Part shown: one piece after another, positions 24,445-37,000 of the stretch
Position numbering within the stretch: the first letter of the stretch is position 1
Layout of the letters: every line of letters starts with the position of its first letter
Assembly: GCA_019059635.1 (NCBI GenBank)
Contig: JAGVRJ010000011.1
Span: 620,001-684,000, forward strand
DNA: 64,000 nucleotides
Origin: Proales similis
Taxonomy: Eukaryota; Rotifera; Eurotatoria; Ploima; Proalidae
Direction of reading: 5' to 3'
The notes under the pieces: model-generated
What the model saw: the letters and a program-made list of their open reading frames with translations, nothing else
What the model was told of the DNA's origin: nothing
The model's database searches: none
Program-made: the position numbers and the translations under genes

Positions 24445-26478
24445 TACAAGCGAGACAGAGCACCCGTTGAATGTGTTGAATGTGCCGTGTTTGATTGCTC
24501 GTCTAAATATTTATAGATTTTGCAAGTTTCTCTTTCTCCTCCTCTGTCGATGGTCTATCGAACCTATCTATCCCTGCCTCTCATCTTCTTTTCTGGCTGT
24601 TTCGTTTCCCCCCTTTATCTCCTAAGTGCGTTTGTTTGAAAAGAGATTTCGACTCTCTCTCTCTCTCTCTCTTTCATTCTCTTGTTCTACTCGGTTTTGG
24701 TCTTCTTCTTTTGAAATATCTATCATCAAGCAATTTTCGACATATGCATTCTAAGTTTGAGCAACATTCATTAAGCAAATGATAATCGCTCTCCTCTTTA
24801 CGGGGGCTTAATGTCTAAATATTAAAGATCTGCATCCAATTGACTAAGAACGTAGAATGTTTATTTACACTCTTTATTCTAGCCAGTCGATGATAAACTA
24901 GATCCCGCATGCTTTGCATAAATTCATACTGAGAACTTGAAAGGGGAAAAAAGACTCCGGCTATTCAATTGTATATCAATGCAGCGAGGCTTAATTAGTC
25001 AAGAGCAATGCTTCCTCAATCTGACGCATTCTTATTAATCACAAGAAGACTCGAGCACAGTTCGAGTGGAAATCGCTTCCTCGTTTTCTCTCTTGATCAG
25101 TTCCGTGCCTCAAACATTCACATGCAGACTCACTTTCACACGCGGGCTCACTCTCATTCTTACTTGTTCATCTCCCACTGGCCTTCGGATTGCTTCGATT
25201 CACTCCTCCTCTACCTCGTTTTTCCTTATTCACTCGACGCTCTGCTCTTTCTCTTCTCGTCATCATCATTACTCATGCCGACAAACAGGCATTATTGTTT
25301 GAATGGCCTGCATGACAAATATTTACTTGTCTAGGGCAGTTCGAATGCTTTGCAAGTCGATCTCTCCAAGCTCAATTGGGCCCGAGTCTGCTCTCCGCAG
25401 GCAGCTTTCAGCTTTACTGTTTTCTTTCATCCAAATTTGCTCTCTGGCTGCCTATTTATTTTAGACAGTCGCAGGCGGTCCCAGGCGTTTTCTTGCACGA
25501 TCTGTTCATTGACTTAACATTTATTCAAATTCGTTTTCGCTCTCGTCAAGCATCTCTGAGCGAGCGACTTCATCATCACTGAACTTTTTTTGATTGTGAT
25601 TTTCCCGCGCCAGACGCAAGCTTTGTTTCCGGCTTTCCATCCAAATATTAATTCAGATTTTTGTTTGCATCACAAAATGCTTCCTGTGTAGAACATTGAG
25701 CAAGCCAAGCGAGGTCAGGGACAGTCAAAGAGAACGGGACCAGGAAGTGAGCAGCATCAGCTTGCGTTGCATTCGCCTTGTTCGCCTCAATTTTCATTGT
25801 TTCCTTCTGATTAAAATCTTTTCTTAAATTAGAACTTAATTAAACGCGAGCAATTATTCGTGTATTATTCAGTTGATGAACTTGAGCGGAAGAGGCCGAG
25901 ACCTAGAGAAAATGCAAACTCTTGTCTAGACACGTTTATTGCCTAGTGGCTTTGGATGCCAATTAAATGATTGCGCGTTCTCACTTTATTTGGCATCGCT
26001 TCTAAAATATGCTCGAAGGGCACGACAAGCATGCAATTATGCAATTTTGCTGCTGGAAAATCAATTTTGTTCATAATGACGCGAATTAACGTCGTCTCGT
26101 CTCGGATGCGATCAGTTTAATTTTCAGCCCTCTTAATCAATATGAGGAGATTAACTTTAAGCCGCTTAATTCATCGACCGTTCGATGCCATCATTTATTG
26201 TCGATTATTTATTAAGTTACATCAAGTTTCTGCTGTCTTGCTCATTTTCCTGGTAAAGCACAGGGCAGCGGAAAGATGATGTGGTGACTGCCAGACGCTC
26301 TAAGTGAGAAAATATTGACGTATTGTAGAAACTGGGTTGTCGGCCGGGTAAACTTAAAGGGTCCGAGGACCCGAACAAGCTGTCAAATGGATCCGATCTG
26401 GCAGACGAGAAGAGGAGTGGCAACTTAGATCAACGAACTTTAAATAAATTTCACGACAATAGCACTGGTGACACGAAC
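24445..26478. other. Gene-poor intergenic stretch before CYB5R4
   Basis: About 2 kb, AT-rich and pyrimidine-rich on the plus strand. It holds the promoter of the minus-strand 91-aa gene (TATA-like element near 24508-24518), a CT microsatellite at 24653-24673 and the CYB5R4 upstream region. No open frame here resembles a protein family. Confidence 0.5.
24653..24673. repeat. (CT)n microsatellite
   Basis: About ten uninterrupted CT dinucleotides. Confidence 0.9.
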
Positions 26479-28691
26479 ATGGCAAACAAAAACGCGAGCA
26501 ACAATCTCTCGCCTGCAACGCTCGCCGTGCCGACCATAAAAACTGATTCGCTCAACGAGCAGACCGAGATTAGCGGCGAGACGAACCGGAAAAAAGTGTC
26601 GCTCGGCAAAGGCTATTCGCTCATGGATTGGATTCGCCTCACCCGGCAAACGCCGGATTTAGCCGGCAACGGTGGAATTCTTCGAAAGATTACTCACGAA
26701 GAAATGTCACAGCACAACACTGAGAACGATTGCTGGATGGCCATCGGAGGTAATTAAATCGCTTCTTATCCGCTCAAAAATTGCTTAATTTGACTTCGGT
26801 CAGATCGGGTATACAACGTGACGCCGTACATGAAATTCCATCCGGGTGGGGTAGACGAGTTAATGAAAGGCGCCGGAATAAATGCAACGCAGCTCTTCAA
26901 CGACGTAACTCTCTCCTTACCTATCTCCACTCTGATGAACCAAGCGCTCAAGGCCCCGCATTTTAGGTTCACCCTTGGGTCAACATAAACGGAATGCTTG
27001 AGAAGTGTCTGATTGGATTTCTGGTCAACTCGGCTCCTTCAAGCGAGGAAAAGCCCGACAAGCCGGAGAATATAGAACGCAAAGAGAGTGCAAAGTTCAG
27101 CTCGCTAGTAACAAAGCTAAGTGCCCTGCCGACCAAAGTCGAGCCCGAAGTGCCGGTGCTCGACTCTTATCAATCAAAAGAAACCGTCAACATCGTCCTA
27201 TATTCAAAATGTGCCAATCTAACTTCTGATCATCTGATTGTCGACCAGAAATCCTCAGATACTCTTCTCATCTACCTGTACACCACCTATGGAGTATACA
27301 AGTACACAGTTGGTGAGTGCCTTTTTCCGATCTATTTTTCCGACCAAAATTCTTGAAATCGGTCACACTGATTCCAGAAATGCCCGCGGGTATAACCAAC
27401 GACTACGACGGTGAGTTTCTGTTCGAATTAGATTCCTGTTTGCCGTTGACTTCAATCTTCGTTTCTACAGTGAAAGTAAACAAAGATGGCAAATTTGAAA
27501 TCACTCTGCACAAAGTGGAAAAAATCCATTGGTGGCAGATGTAAGTGCACAACTCGATCAAAAGTGCTCGAATGAGATTCATTTTTTCTTATTCACGGAA
27601 AAGGTGCCCAAAGTTAAAATTCAAAGCTCAAATGCTCGATGATGTCAATAAAGGCAAGTGGCAGCCACTAAACATTTAAACAAAGAAGCGTGTTGTGAAC
27701 GAGTGCTCGCTTCAATTTAGGAATTGACTTTCGCATTTGCCGACTTTCTAGACGCGTTCCAGTGAGCCACGACACAGACGTTTACCTTTTCGATTTGCCA
27801 AGTGGAACAAGAATGAGGAGCCCAATCGGCTACCACGTGTTTGTTCGGCTGCCCAACGGTAAACGCTTCGTATGAATTATGTTCGCTGATCGAGACCGCT
27901 TTAAAATTTCGAAATCAAGACCAACTCATCTCAAAGCCTTACACTGTCATTCAAGAGTCACTGTTCTCTCCCAATGTGCTCGAGTTAAACGGAAAGCAAA
28001 TCGTTCTAATGATCAAGCATTACGAGGACGGCGCGCTGACTCCTAACTTGCGCCAAATTCGCCCTGGTAAAGCCTACTACACCAGCTGCCACTGGCTTGC
28101 TCTCATTTCCATTGATGCGTGTAGGCGACTTGGTTGAGATTAGCAACTTTACCGGTTCATTTAGGACCAGTAATCTCTCCGAGTCAAAGGCGCTTCATCT
28201 GATTTGTGCAGGCAGCGGCTTCACTCCGATGATTCGTCTAATCTACGAGGCGCTCAAGCGGCCAGATTTCAAGTAAAATCGCTTTTTCAATCATTCGAGT
28301 CAAGTTGATTCAACTGACGCGCGAACGTTCAGCATGATTCGGCTCATATTTTTCAACAAAACTTCAAACGACATTCTATGGCGGGCTGACTTAGACCGAC
28401 TGGAGAGTCAGAATAGGAACCGACTCTATTTAAACTACGTTCTCTCAGAGCCGGACGAGCACTGGGCCGGATTGAGGGGACGAGTGAGTAAACAGCTGCT
28501 CTATAACTTGATAGGAAATTTCACATCCGACGCTTACGCCTGCGTATGTGGTCCAAATCAGTTTACACAGACGACTCTTAAGTAAGTAGCCGTCGATTTG
28601 CTTCGTTTCTGCACTGAAGGCTAAGTTTCTTTTAAGGTTTCTGACAGAGCTAGGATTCGACTCGAATCATACGCACGCATTTCTGGGCTGA
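26479..28691 (+). CDS. CYB5R4: Cytochrome b5 / b5 reductase fusion (Ncb5or)
   Basis: Soluble ER-associated flavohaemoprotein that passes electrons from NAD(P)H through FAD to an N-terminal cytochrome b5 haem. Exons: 26479-26749, 26804-26904, 26967-27312, 27378-27410, 27471-27540, 27604-27653, 27721-27858, 27920-28066, 28125-28272, 28333-28581, 28637-28691; 535 aa (human 521). Domains in order: the family N-terminal motif SLMDWIRLT; cytochrome b5 with both haem histidines (FHPGG and VHPWVN); a CS/p23-like domain; then the reductase with FAD-binding KPYTVI, the NAD-binding GSGFTPMIR, and CVCGPNQF near the C terminus. The intron 27654-27720 begins GCAAGT, a GC-AG intron. AATAAA signals occur at 28780 and 29083. 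Confidence 0.93.
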
Positions 28692-29349
28692 ATTGGTCAA
28701 AGTTCTCGAGAGCTACAAGAGTGAACTTTGAAGGCTGGCGAGATAGTTTTTCTTTTATAACCGATCCGCATCTCAACCAAATAAAAAAGTTTTCGCCTCT
28801 AAATTGGTCATTCATCGCAAATTCGATCGGGGTCTCATTCAAACAGCTGATTATCTAATAGGAGAATCTAGTTGACGAGTCAACATTGACAGAGCATGCA
28901 TTCATTGCGTGCAATTTATGCTGATTAATTCAAATTGTTTCACTTTTGTTTGAATCGAGACGGATGCGTCTAGTTTTCGTCTCTTCTTCTTTTCTCATTT
29001 TTGTTTATGTCAAGGTAGGGAGAGAAGAACGAAGACGAACGTTTGAAAACTAACATCCAATAGCAATTGTTCCCCACGAAATAATAAACTTGAAATAAGA
29101 GTTAAAAAAAAAGGGGAGCGCCGACAAATCAGACAAAAGCAAGTCCCGGCTTGAAACATTAACTGGCAGACAGAGAGACGGGGGTCTGATTAATGCGAAC
29201 ATTCACGCCACTTATTCAAGACATCAAATTATTCCACCGGGAGGAGAAGCGATTGTCATTTGGCGTTCGATTCATACACACCAAGATAGGTTCGTATTTG
29301 ATGCGAACTATCAAAAGTAAGAGTACAGATTCGACAAGGAACAGGCCGC
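28692..29349. other. Intergenic, CYB5R4 to the 495-aa gene
   Basis: CYB5R4 3' UTR with AATAAA at 28780-28785 and 29083-29088, followed by an A-rich run at 29104-29112. No gene seen. Confidence 0.55.
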
Positions 29350-30837
29350 ATGAACTCGGGTTGCTCGCCTCATTTTGCTGTCAAAGATCCCGCACTTGGC
29401 TTCTCAATTGCTCAACCACGATGGATGCGGCCTGACGAGCTGCTGCAGCGGCTTGTTGTCAGCGTTTGCTCGCGCACGGGCCTCATAGACCTCAGCAAAG
29501 TAGAGGTTCATCCGAGCGAGCCGATCGTCAGGGACAGTCGTGACCTGCTTGACTTGATGCTGGTTGGCGCCCAGCTCGACAAGACTTCGGGCAACCTCAA
29601 GCTCAAGAGCGTCTCTTTGTGCGCTCTGCTCAACTTGAGGCAGCACTTGGATCAGCCCTCTCTACGGCAGCTTTACATATTGACCTTGCCAAAGGACTCG
29701 TATTTCTGGTCTAAGGCAAGTGAGGTGCATCTAATGCCCTCAAATGCCCTTCGCATATCGTTCGATTCAAAAGTACGCCAGTTCTCCTATGTGGGACGAA
29801 TGCGGATCGCTTCGCTCATTGAATCAACAGTGCATTCTAGGACACACGCCAGCAACCTGATTGCATCTTATTATTCGGCCTTGTGCAATTGCAGTCAAGT
29901 GCACATGATCGGCGCCCTGACACATTACTATGAATACATACCGGCGATTGTTTTTCAGCTACACGACCTGTCCTACCCCCCGAACGACCTGACTGGCTCT
30001 AATAGTGCAAGCAGCTTGGAAGAAACAGCAAAGATTAGCCGCGCAATTTGGCTCCAACTGACGCGAACTTTTAATCGATCAAGCGCCTCGAGTGAAATGA
30101 AATTTAACCTGCTCCAGAGTAATTATGAAGTTCTTTGTATGCGACCACAGCCAGCCACTCTGTTCAGGCTGAGCTCGATGGCGATCAAGGAGTGCCAACT
30201 GTGGGCTAACAATCACCTGAAGAAAATGGTTTACGCTTCGTCCCTGCAGCCTGGCGACTGCTTGATGCGCGGCGCTTCTCTGCGCAGTTTTAAAGGAATA
30301 TATCAGATAACGTTGACCATGGATGGTCACTTGAAGTTGATGCGACAGGCACACGACCGCAGCGTGAATTGTACGGCCACGTTTGAGAAAAACGTGGAAA
30401 GTCTATTGGTGAACGCGGCCGGCGTCTTCCTTGTCTACGATGACAACCAGCCGATGCGTAAGCCCATGGTCTTGTTTGCCAATAGACGTCAGTCGAACGA
30501 TCAGGCCTACTTTTACTTTTATTACATTGAGCTGAACGATTATGGCAAACTTGTCGCCAAAAAGTCCGCAAGTGAGCCCCGGGCCAGCGAGCTAATTGAC
30601 TTGAACGAATACTGCGGCGTAAATTATGAGCTAAATGAGGCTCAGCTGAGCTCCCAGTCGGCCACGTTCGACGAACAGGAAGCAACGCCTCGGGATAATA
30701 TTCGCTACAAGCAAACTCTCATCGATGATTTAAAACACCTTTCTCTCATTCCGCTCAGACTCACCGGTTGGATAATCGAGCTTCTAAAGAGTGTCTGTCA
30801 TAGTTTCGTAGCTCGTCTCCAAACTCAGCTCATCTGA
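29350..30837 (+). CDS. Unrecognised 495-aa protein
   Basis: Single 495-codon frame with codon use like its neighbours; family not recognised. No signal peptide is obvious. The N-terminal two thirds are mixed hydrophobic and polar, suggesting a folded domain of helices (for example LCALLNLRQHLDQPSLRQLY). Residues about 308-355 have the spacing LQPGDCLMRG..GIYQITLTMDGHLKL, which loosely resembles one repeat of a bulb-type (B-) lectin fold. The C terminus ends in an amphipathic helix (GWIIELLKSVCHSF). The start is the first in-frame ATG after upstream stops. AATAAA at 31043-31048 supports a transcript end. The lectin resemblance is weak and could be chance. Confidence 0.7.
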   Translation: MNSGCSPHFAVKDPALGFSIAQPRWMRPDELLQRLVVSVCSRTGLIDLSKVEVHPSEPIVRDSRDLLDLMLVGAQLDKTSGNLKLKSVSLCALLNLRQHLDQPSLRQLYILTLPKDSYFWSKASEVHLMPSNALRISFDSKVRQFSYVGRMRIASLIESTVHSRTHASNLIASYYSALCNCSQVHMIGALTHYYEYIPAIVFQLHDLSYPPNDLTGSNSASSLEETAKISRAIWLQLTRTFNRSSASSEMKFNLLQSNYEVLCMRPQPATLFRLSSMAIKECQLWANNHLKKMVYASSLQPGDCLMRGASLRSFKGIYQITLTMDGHLKLMRQAHDRSVNCTATFEKNVESLLVNAAGVFLVYDDNQPMRKPMVLFANRRQSNDQAYFYFYYIELNDYGKLVAKKSASEPRASELIDLNEYCGVNYELNEAQLSSQSATFDEQEATPRDNIRYKQTLIDDLKHLSLIPLRLTGWIIELLKSVCHSFVARLQTQLI

Positions 30838-33800
30838 ATTGTTTGATTCCGTGCCCGTCTCAGACGATTAGGCTTCTCTTAATCGCTGCCTCTTATTCGA
30901 CTGTTCATTGTTGCCCTTACTTCTTCTTTTCTATTTGTGCTTCTTCAAGACTTGCTTCATTTTCAGACTTTTACGATCAATTCTTATGCTAATTTCAAAT
31001 TCGTTTTTTTTCTACACTCTTAATTAAATCTCAAGTTTGAACAATAAATGTGGAGATTTTCTTCTTCAATTAAGCATAAATCAAGGCAGCAGTTTACTTG
31101 TTGCAACTAGACAATCTTGGTCTATGCTTGAATGCTTGAAAAGAATTCGAGAGCTGCAATTTTTTCGAATAATTCCAGGCAACCATAAATCAGGCCATGA
31201 TTGGTGCGCATCTTTTATAGAGCCAAGAACAAAAGGAAAACGAGCGTGTGCGCGCGAGAGAGAGAGGACGGAGAGGAGGGGAGTCGGAAACATGTCAATT
31301 AAGTTGGACACAATCAGTCTGATAAGAGTCACGATTATTGATGTAATTGTTGCAATCGTCGATGTTTCCATCGCCTCTATCGATGCCGCTTTGACGTAGT
31401 TGTCGTCGCTTTCCGCACCGATCAACTTTCTCCATTTACACATACGCACCCATTGATTTTGCAACCAATTTTCTGGATTTAGAATGCAACGTTCGTGCCC
31501 GGGTGTTTAATAATCGAAATGGGCTCTTGCGATCGCGAGCAGAAATGACGCATTTATCAAAGGGCATTTATAGAACCTTCAAAATGTTGCTTGTGATTGA
31601 TTGGAGCCCGAAAGCGGGCATTTATGCCTAAAATCTATTCAGAGCGTACAAAATGAATTCCTAAATAGATGTGAAACCGCTTATCCCGACACGCAACTCT
31701 TTAATTTCCTACGTTATAATTTCGCTTCTGCTTTCAGCTTGCGACGACTGCGCCTTATCCAATGCAAATGGAAGAGCAGTCTTCACCCCGGCCTGGCTTC
31801 TTCCATGACAGTGATTGCTTGATGATTATTATGATGAGATAATCTTTTTCATCTTGGTCGAGACTTTTAGAGCCACCAGCGAAATTATCATCATCTTCGT
31901 TATCATTACAAGCAGAATTTTCTCCTTCGCTAGATTCATTATTTTCACCATCTCTTAATCAGTGAAAGCAGAAGACGTGTGCCTAGAGGAGGCCAGGTTG
32001 CCAGAACTGAATTCATCACAAACGATGCCTAGAACAAGCGATAGAGAACGTCGCGTCTGGAAGAAAGAAACGGGCCATCTTCATTCGATTAACAATTTCG
32101 GAGGTTTAGTTCACGCATGGCTGCTTGAAGCTGAACTAGAATTCGGAAGCAGAAAGAGCACCTCTATCTTTTTTTTTGCCTCAATCTCAAACCAATGCGA
32201 TCATTCTAAACGAAAAATTAATTCAGAAAAAATTCGCCAAGATTGATTGTGAAAGCTGGCCGGCACCAGGATCGTGTCTGTGTGTTCTGCGTGGATATGC
32301 TTGAATTAAGCGCAAATTCAAAATCAAATTATTCGCCCGAGCGCCCCAGAGGGAATCGCCGTCTGATTGCTGCTAATCAGACAGGCATCATTTTCAGCAT
32401 TATTGCTGTCGCAGTTCTTTTCTTGTTGCAACTGTTATGCGATATACCATCCTCTCTCACTCTCTCTGTCGTCTCTCGATTAGATTGAATGGGGATAATC
32501 TTGTTTAAGAGCTGCCGTCAATTTATGAAGCAATACGTAACAACAATCCCCATATTCGTCTCTTTTTCCCTCTCCTTCTGCAGCCGCACGTTCTCCTTCT
32601 GTTTTTCTGTTTCAAATTCGCTTTCTCTCTCTTTCTCTCTGTCTCTCTCTCTCTTTGTGGCTTTAATCTTGTTTCTATTGGTGTTGCATTTTCATTTACT
32701 ATCGTTGAGCCTCTTCTCTGCCTAATTAAATTAAAACGCGAATGTAATTTTGGTGAAGAACTTTGAATGCGACGAACGCTTGAGCCTGATGATGTGAGTT
32801 TTGTGCGCTCATAATGATGAAATCGAATAGCATGGCGCGTGAGAGAGAGAGAGAGAGGAAGAAAACTGGAAGCTGGAAATATCCTTTGTGCTGAAATCGC
32901 ATGCTAGAGACTACATTTAGGCGAAAAGAAAGTGGAAAAATCGATGCATGCAATGGCCTTATCAAATTTTCTGTCTCTCTTTTATTTCTCGCTTTTCGAA
33001 TGTAAATTATTTTCGCCAAGTTTTAGATATTTTATCGGCTCAAGTTGGTCGGCGACACTAATGAAACCAGAAACTCTGCTTTGAATGCGTATTTGTGTTT
33101 GCGTGGGCTTTTATTGCCATTTTTTAGCTCACTCGCTTGGACGATAAGACATGAACGAGTGAAACTGAAGTCTGACTGGCTGCATGCGAAAATCTTGCTT
33201 AAATATTTGGAATATGCATAAAGGTCGAATGTCGTCGTTCGGCATTGTCATGAATAAATAAATCGGATGGGCGACGAAATACCAACAAGCTCGAGAGCGA
33301 TAAAGCATTCACGAGCAGCGAGCGCGCCAAACTCGATAAAATTTATGAGACCATTTTCATTCAAGACGCTTGACGGCATCCTTTTCGGCGGCCTGGGCCT
33401 GTTCGACCTGATCTGTTTCGTCCAGATCGGTTTCGCCCTGATCGCTCTGATTGTTGTCGCTTCGATATTAGATGCTATCTTATATCTTTCTACCCAATGA
33501 GCCCGGCCATGACCTTTCTGCACCAGTTCAATTCGCTTCCTCCTTTATCCATTGTTGCTGGCTGGTTTATTAATAGATTTCTTGGATGCTCTCAGTCGTC
33601 AATCGTCGACACCGCCGCCATATGACGCCATTCTCTATTTGAGCCTATTCGCAATATTTTCGCAAATTTATTCATTTTCATGCATTCCATCATCATTTCG
33701 GCTATATCCCACTGGCGCTGAGTGTATTCATTTGCCAATCGCAATCTCAATATGTGAGCGCCACTTGAAGCAAGGGCTTCCTTTTATTCCTACCTCGAAC

Positions 33801-34038
33801 AATATTATTTGCGGCGCTTCCAAAAAAAAATTAGTCAACCAGTCATGGCTCGTTTGCTTCTATTTCATTTTACATTTCGGATTCGTTTCTACCTTTCTCT
33901 ATCTCTCTCTATTTATCTTTGTGGTTTACTTCTATCAGGGCTGTTGTTTCTAGATTAAGCCTGCGTGCGTCAGAGAACAATTTCAATGCTCTGCATCGTT
34001 TGAACTCAAATCGCTTTACACACAACACGGAATAAACA
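30838..34038. other. Gene-poor stretch upstream of RAB26/37
   Basis: About 3.2 kb with no gene I can support. It starts with the 3' UTR of the 495-aa gene (AATAAA 31043-31048). It contains CT/GA-rich tracts (about 31255-31275, 32625-32660 and 32841-32858) and a GC-richer island near 33370-33470 that is open on both strands. It may hold regulatory sequence for the Rab gene. Confidence 0.5.
32841..32858. repeat. (GA)n microsatellite
   Basis: About eight to nine uninterrupted GA dinucleotides; a CT-rich tract lies 200 nt upstream on the same strand. Confidence 0.85.
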
Positions 34039-37000
34039 ATGACCGAGCAAATAGCAAGCGAACTAACAAGCGCCACTTCGACTGCAGGCAGCAAATCTGA
34101 GCTGGTCGATCCGACCAGCCTTTACAACGAGGAAACCATTCATAAGGTGAGCATACTCATCTTTTCGACGCCGATCGTCTCTAACTCGTGTGAATCAAAA
34201 TAGACAATTTTGGTCGGCGACTCAGGCGTCGGCAAAACTTCAGTTCTGGTCCAATTCGATCAGAAAAAGTTTCAGTCAGGATCGTTTTCGGCCACAGTCG
34301 GAATCGGATTTACGGTTGGTGATCATTTAATATTAATCTGTCTGTTAGTTAATTTGAACGTGTCGTATGCGTTGCAAAAGCGAAGGAAATAAGCCCCTAG
34401 TGCATGTGCAACAATGCCTAATTAACGAGAAATTCAATTAAAAACTCTTTCATTAAGAATTTTGATTAAACTGCGTGCGCGCATGCGCGCCCTGAAAGGA
34501 AAGAGAGCGAACAAAAGAGACGTGCACTTCCTAATTGGAACTCAAGCGACTTAAAATTATGAAGCGCCAGGCGGAGAATGAGGCTGCTGCTGCTGTCGTA
34601 TTGACATTTATTAGCATGCACGCGCTTGAAAGAGGTCGTGCTGAGATCTTGGGCAGAAAGGAGAGATCAGAGAGAAAGAGAGAAGTAAAGAGTTGATTGT
34701 GTGTCGCATTGCATTTAGTTCTGGATTACTCGGAGCTGATCTGATTAGGAAGCAATTTATATTTGCTTTTTATTTTTGACACCGGACACCATAGAGCGTA
34801 GTTCAATGCTTTATCGCTCGCCTGCTTTCTAAGCGCTCGATCGTATTTAGAACAAAGCTCGTTCTAACACCTCCCTTTTCATTGCACTTTCACGCGCGTC
34901 ATTTTCATTTATATTCATGCAAATTTTGTTGCCTCATCTCACTCTCAGACATCAATTTCTCTGTTGATCTGCGCGTGTGCGCTTGTGTGTGTGCAGCATT
35001 AGCTCAGATCGATCAACGAAAAATGAAAAAGAGAGGAAAGGAACGACGCGACTGCCGAGTGCCGCTTGGTTGCTTTCACACACACACACAACCCCACCAC
35101 CAATGTCTTTCAAGCCGATCGAATTCATTGAGCTGAATTTTCAATTCATTAAACATAACAGAGCTTCTTTCTCAGGCTCAAAAGACCGCCTCAGTGCGAA
35201 GCATCGAGAATCAGGAAAATGGTTCATTTGTCACTTGGCTGATATCAGCAAGAATTTTAGCCATAGAGCGCGGCTTTTATCGCGGACCAGCAGCTTTGAT
35301 TAGATAATCAAAATTAGACATGCGAAGCTTTACGTTTCTCAATTTAGTGATTCGCTTCACTCAATTAGTCCAAGTTTGCCATCGCTCGCCTCGCCGTTCA
35401 TTTTCTCGGCTCCTCATTTCTGATATTTTTGCGCCGCCCTCTTTCTGCGTCGCGTCTCATCCAATTCTTTTCCTTTGCTCAAATCCTCAGAGGGAGAGAG
35501 AGAGAGAGAGTGAACATCGCTTTCGTCTAGGACACGCGTCCATCAATTGTGAATAATTCGGTGTTTCAAATTGGCACTATATCTAACTCGAATTATGCGT
35601 GTGATCAAATCAGCCAGAAGAGCAGACAGTTGCTGCAATTGCTTTCAACATGCTCGAGCATATTACGCAAACCGTAAACTGGCAATTTTAATGATGAAAG
35701 GACGAGCTGAAAAAGGCGAGGCCACGCTTTAGCGGCAGAAGGAAATACGTTCGCATCAAGAGAGAGAAAGAGAGGGAGAGAGGGGTGAGGAAATTATCCA
35801 AAATTAATTTGAACTTGTTTACCCTCACGACAAGAGCGAGCAGAGGAAAGCAGAAGTAGAAGAAGAAGAAGAAGAAAAGAATAGAGGCCAGCGAATGTAA
35901 AATAAGAAAATTAATTCTCATCGATTTAATTCCTAAGCACTCTCACTCACGATCACATCATAATAACTCCGGCCGCCTCTCGTCACAACGCGCCTCTCGT
36001 CACAATGTGCCTCTCTTCTATTCTGCTCGCTGTCGTTGTTCTAAACGCTCATTATATATACCGAAGATCCCAAAATAGCGATCAAATAAAATAGGAGAAA
36101 AATCAATATTTCGATTATTAGTTGATAATGTTAATGGTTGCAAGTAAAGCATTCGTCGTCGCGGGAGCATTTGTCGAGGCGACCATGCGTAAGTACTTTG
36201 ACAGTGAGTGCCTCATTCATTCATTTGTAGGCTCGGAAATCGAGTGGCGCTTAGAGATATGAGAAAAGGCCAAATTTGATTGCTTTAGACTTGGTGTGAA
36301 TGTTTCTCCGGGTGAAGCCAACTGCTGCCTAAGCAACTACATGTGTGTGCATGTGTGTGCGTGAGTGTGAATTGTTCATTAGCTATTTCTAGCTTACCCT
36401 GGAGGTCTATTGACAGCCAGAGCATGCAAGATTGAATGTGAGCTGAGACACCAAATCTAATGAAATGTAAAAATATCTTGAAACAATCCGTATCATTCTT
36501 TTCCTTGCGATTGCTGTCAAAGTGGCACTTTTTTTATTTGCGGTTGATTTCACATTCTCTAGACATTGACAGTTACTTCGCATGCTTTGGCTATTGCTGT
36601 GAAACACGCGTGTGTTCGCGCAGCCCAAACCGCACGCGCATCTGAAAAGCAGCGATTAAACGCCAAAAAGAGGTTCTCATGCAGCCGACTCGAAAGAGCC
36701 AAGAGGCTGCAAATGAGCGGTCAATGCTCGGACCTGATGAGTACGACGCTTGCTTCAAAGTAAATCGCTGTTCGACTCTTTTTGCTTGCTACTCTGGCAT
36801 TGCTAAGCGCACATTGCTGATGCAGATTATGCTCATTGGCGACTCAGGTGTCGGAAAGACTTGTCTTCTCGTACGTTTCAAAGACGACACGTTTCTCACG
36901 TGTAATTTCATTGCCACGGTCGGAATCGACTTTAAGGTAACCGACCTCGTTCACTTGGGGCTAATTTGCTTCGCTTCCTTGTTCTTAGTCCCCCTCCTGT

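Noticed and set aside
33248-33523. Overlapping open frames on both strands near 33.4 kb, one with a hydrophobic stretch
   Set aside because: Internal near-repeats (CGATCNG-type) keep both strands open. No splice partner, family match or polyadenylation signal decides in favour of a gene.
36128-36189. ATG-led stretch with a strong GTAAGT donor in the RAB26/37 intron
   Set aside because: Its reading phase does not fit the 111-nt exon at 36826, so it is at best an untranslated alternative exon.
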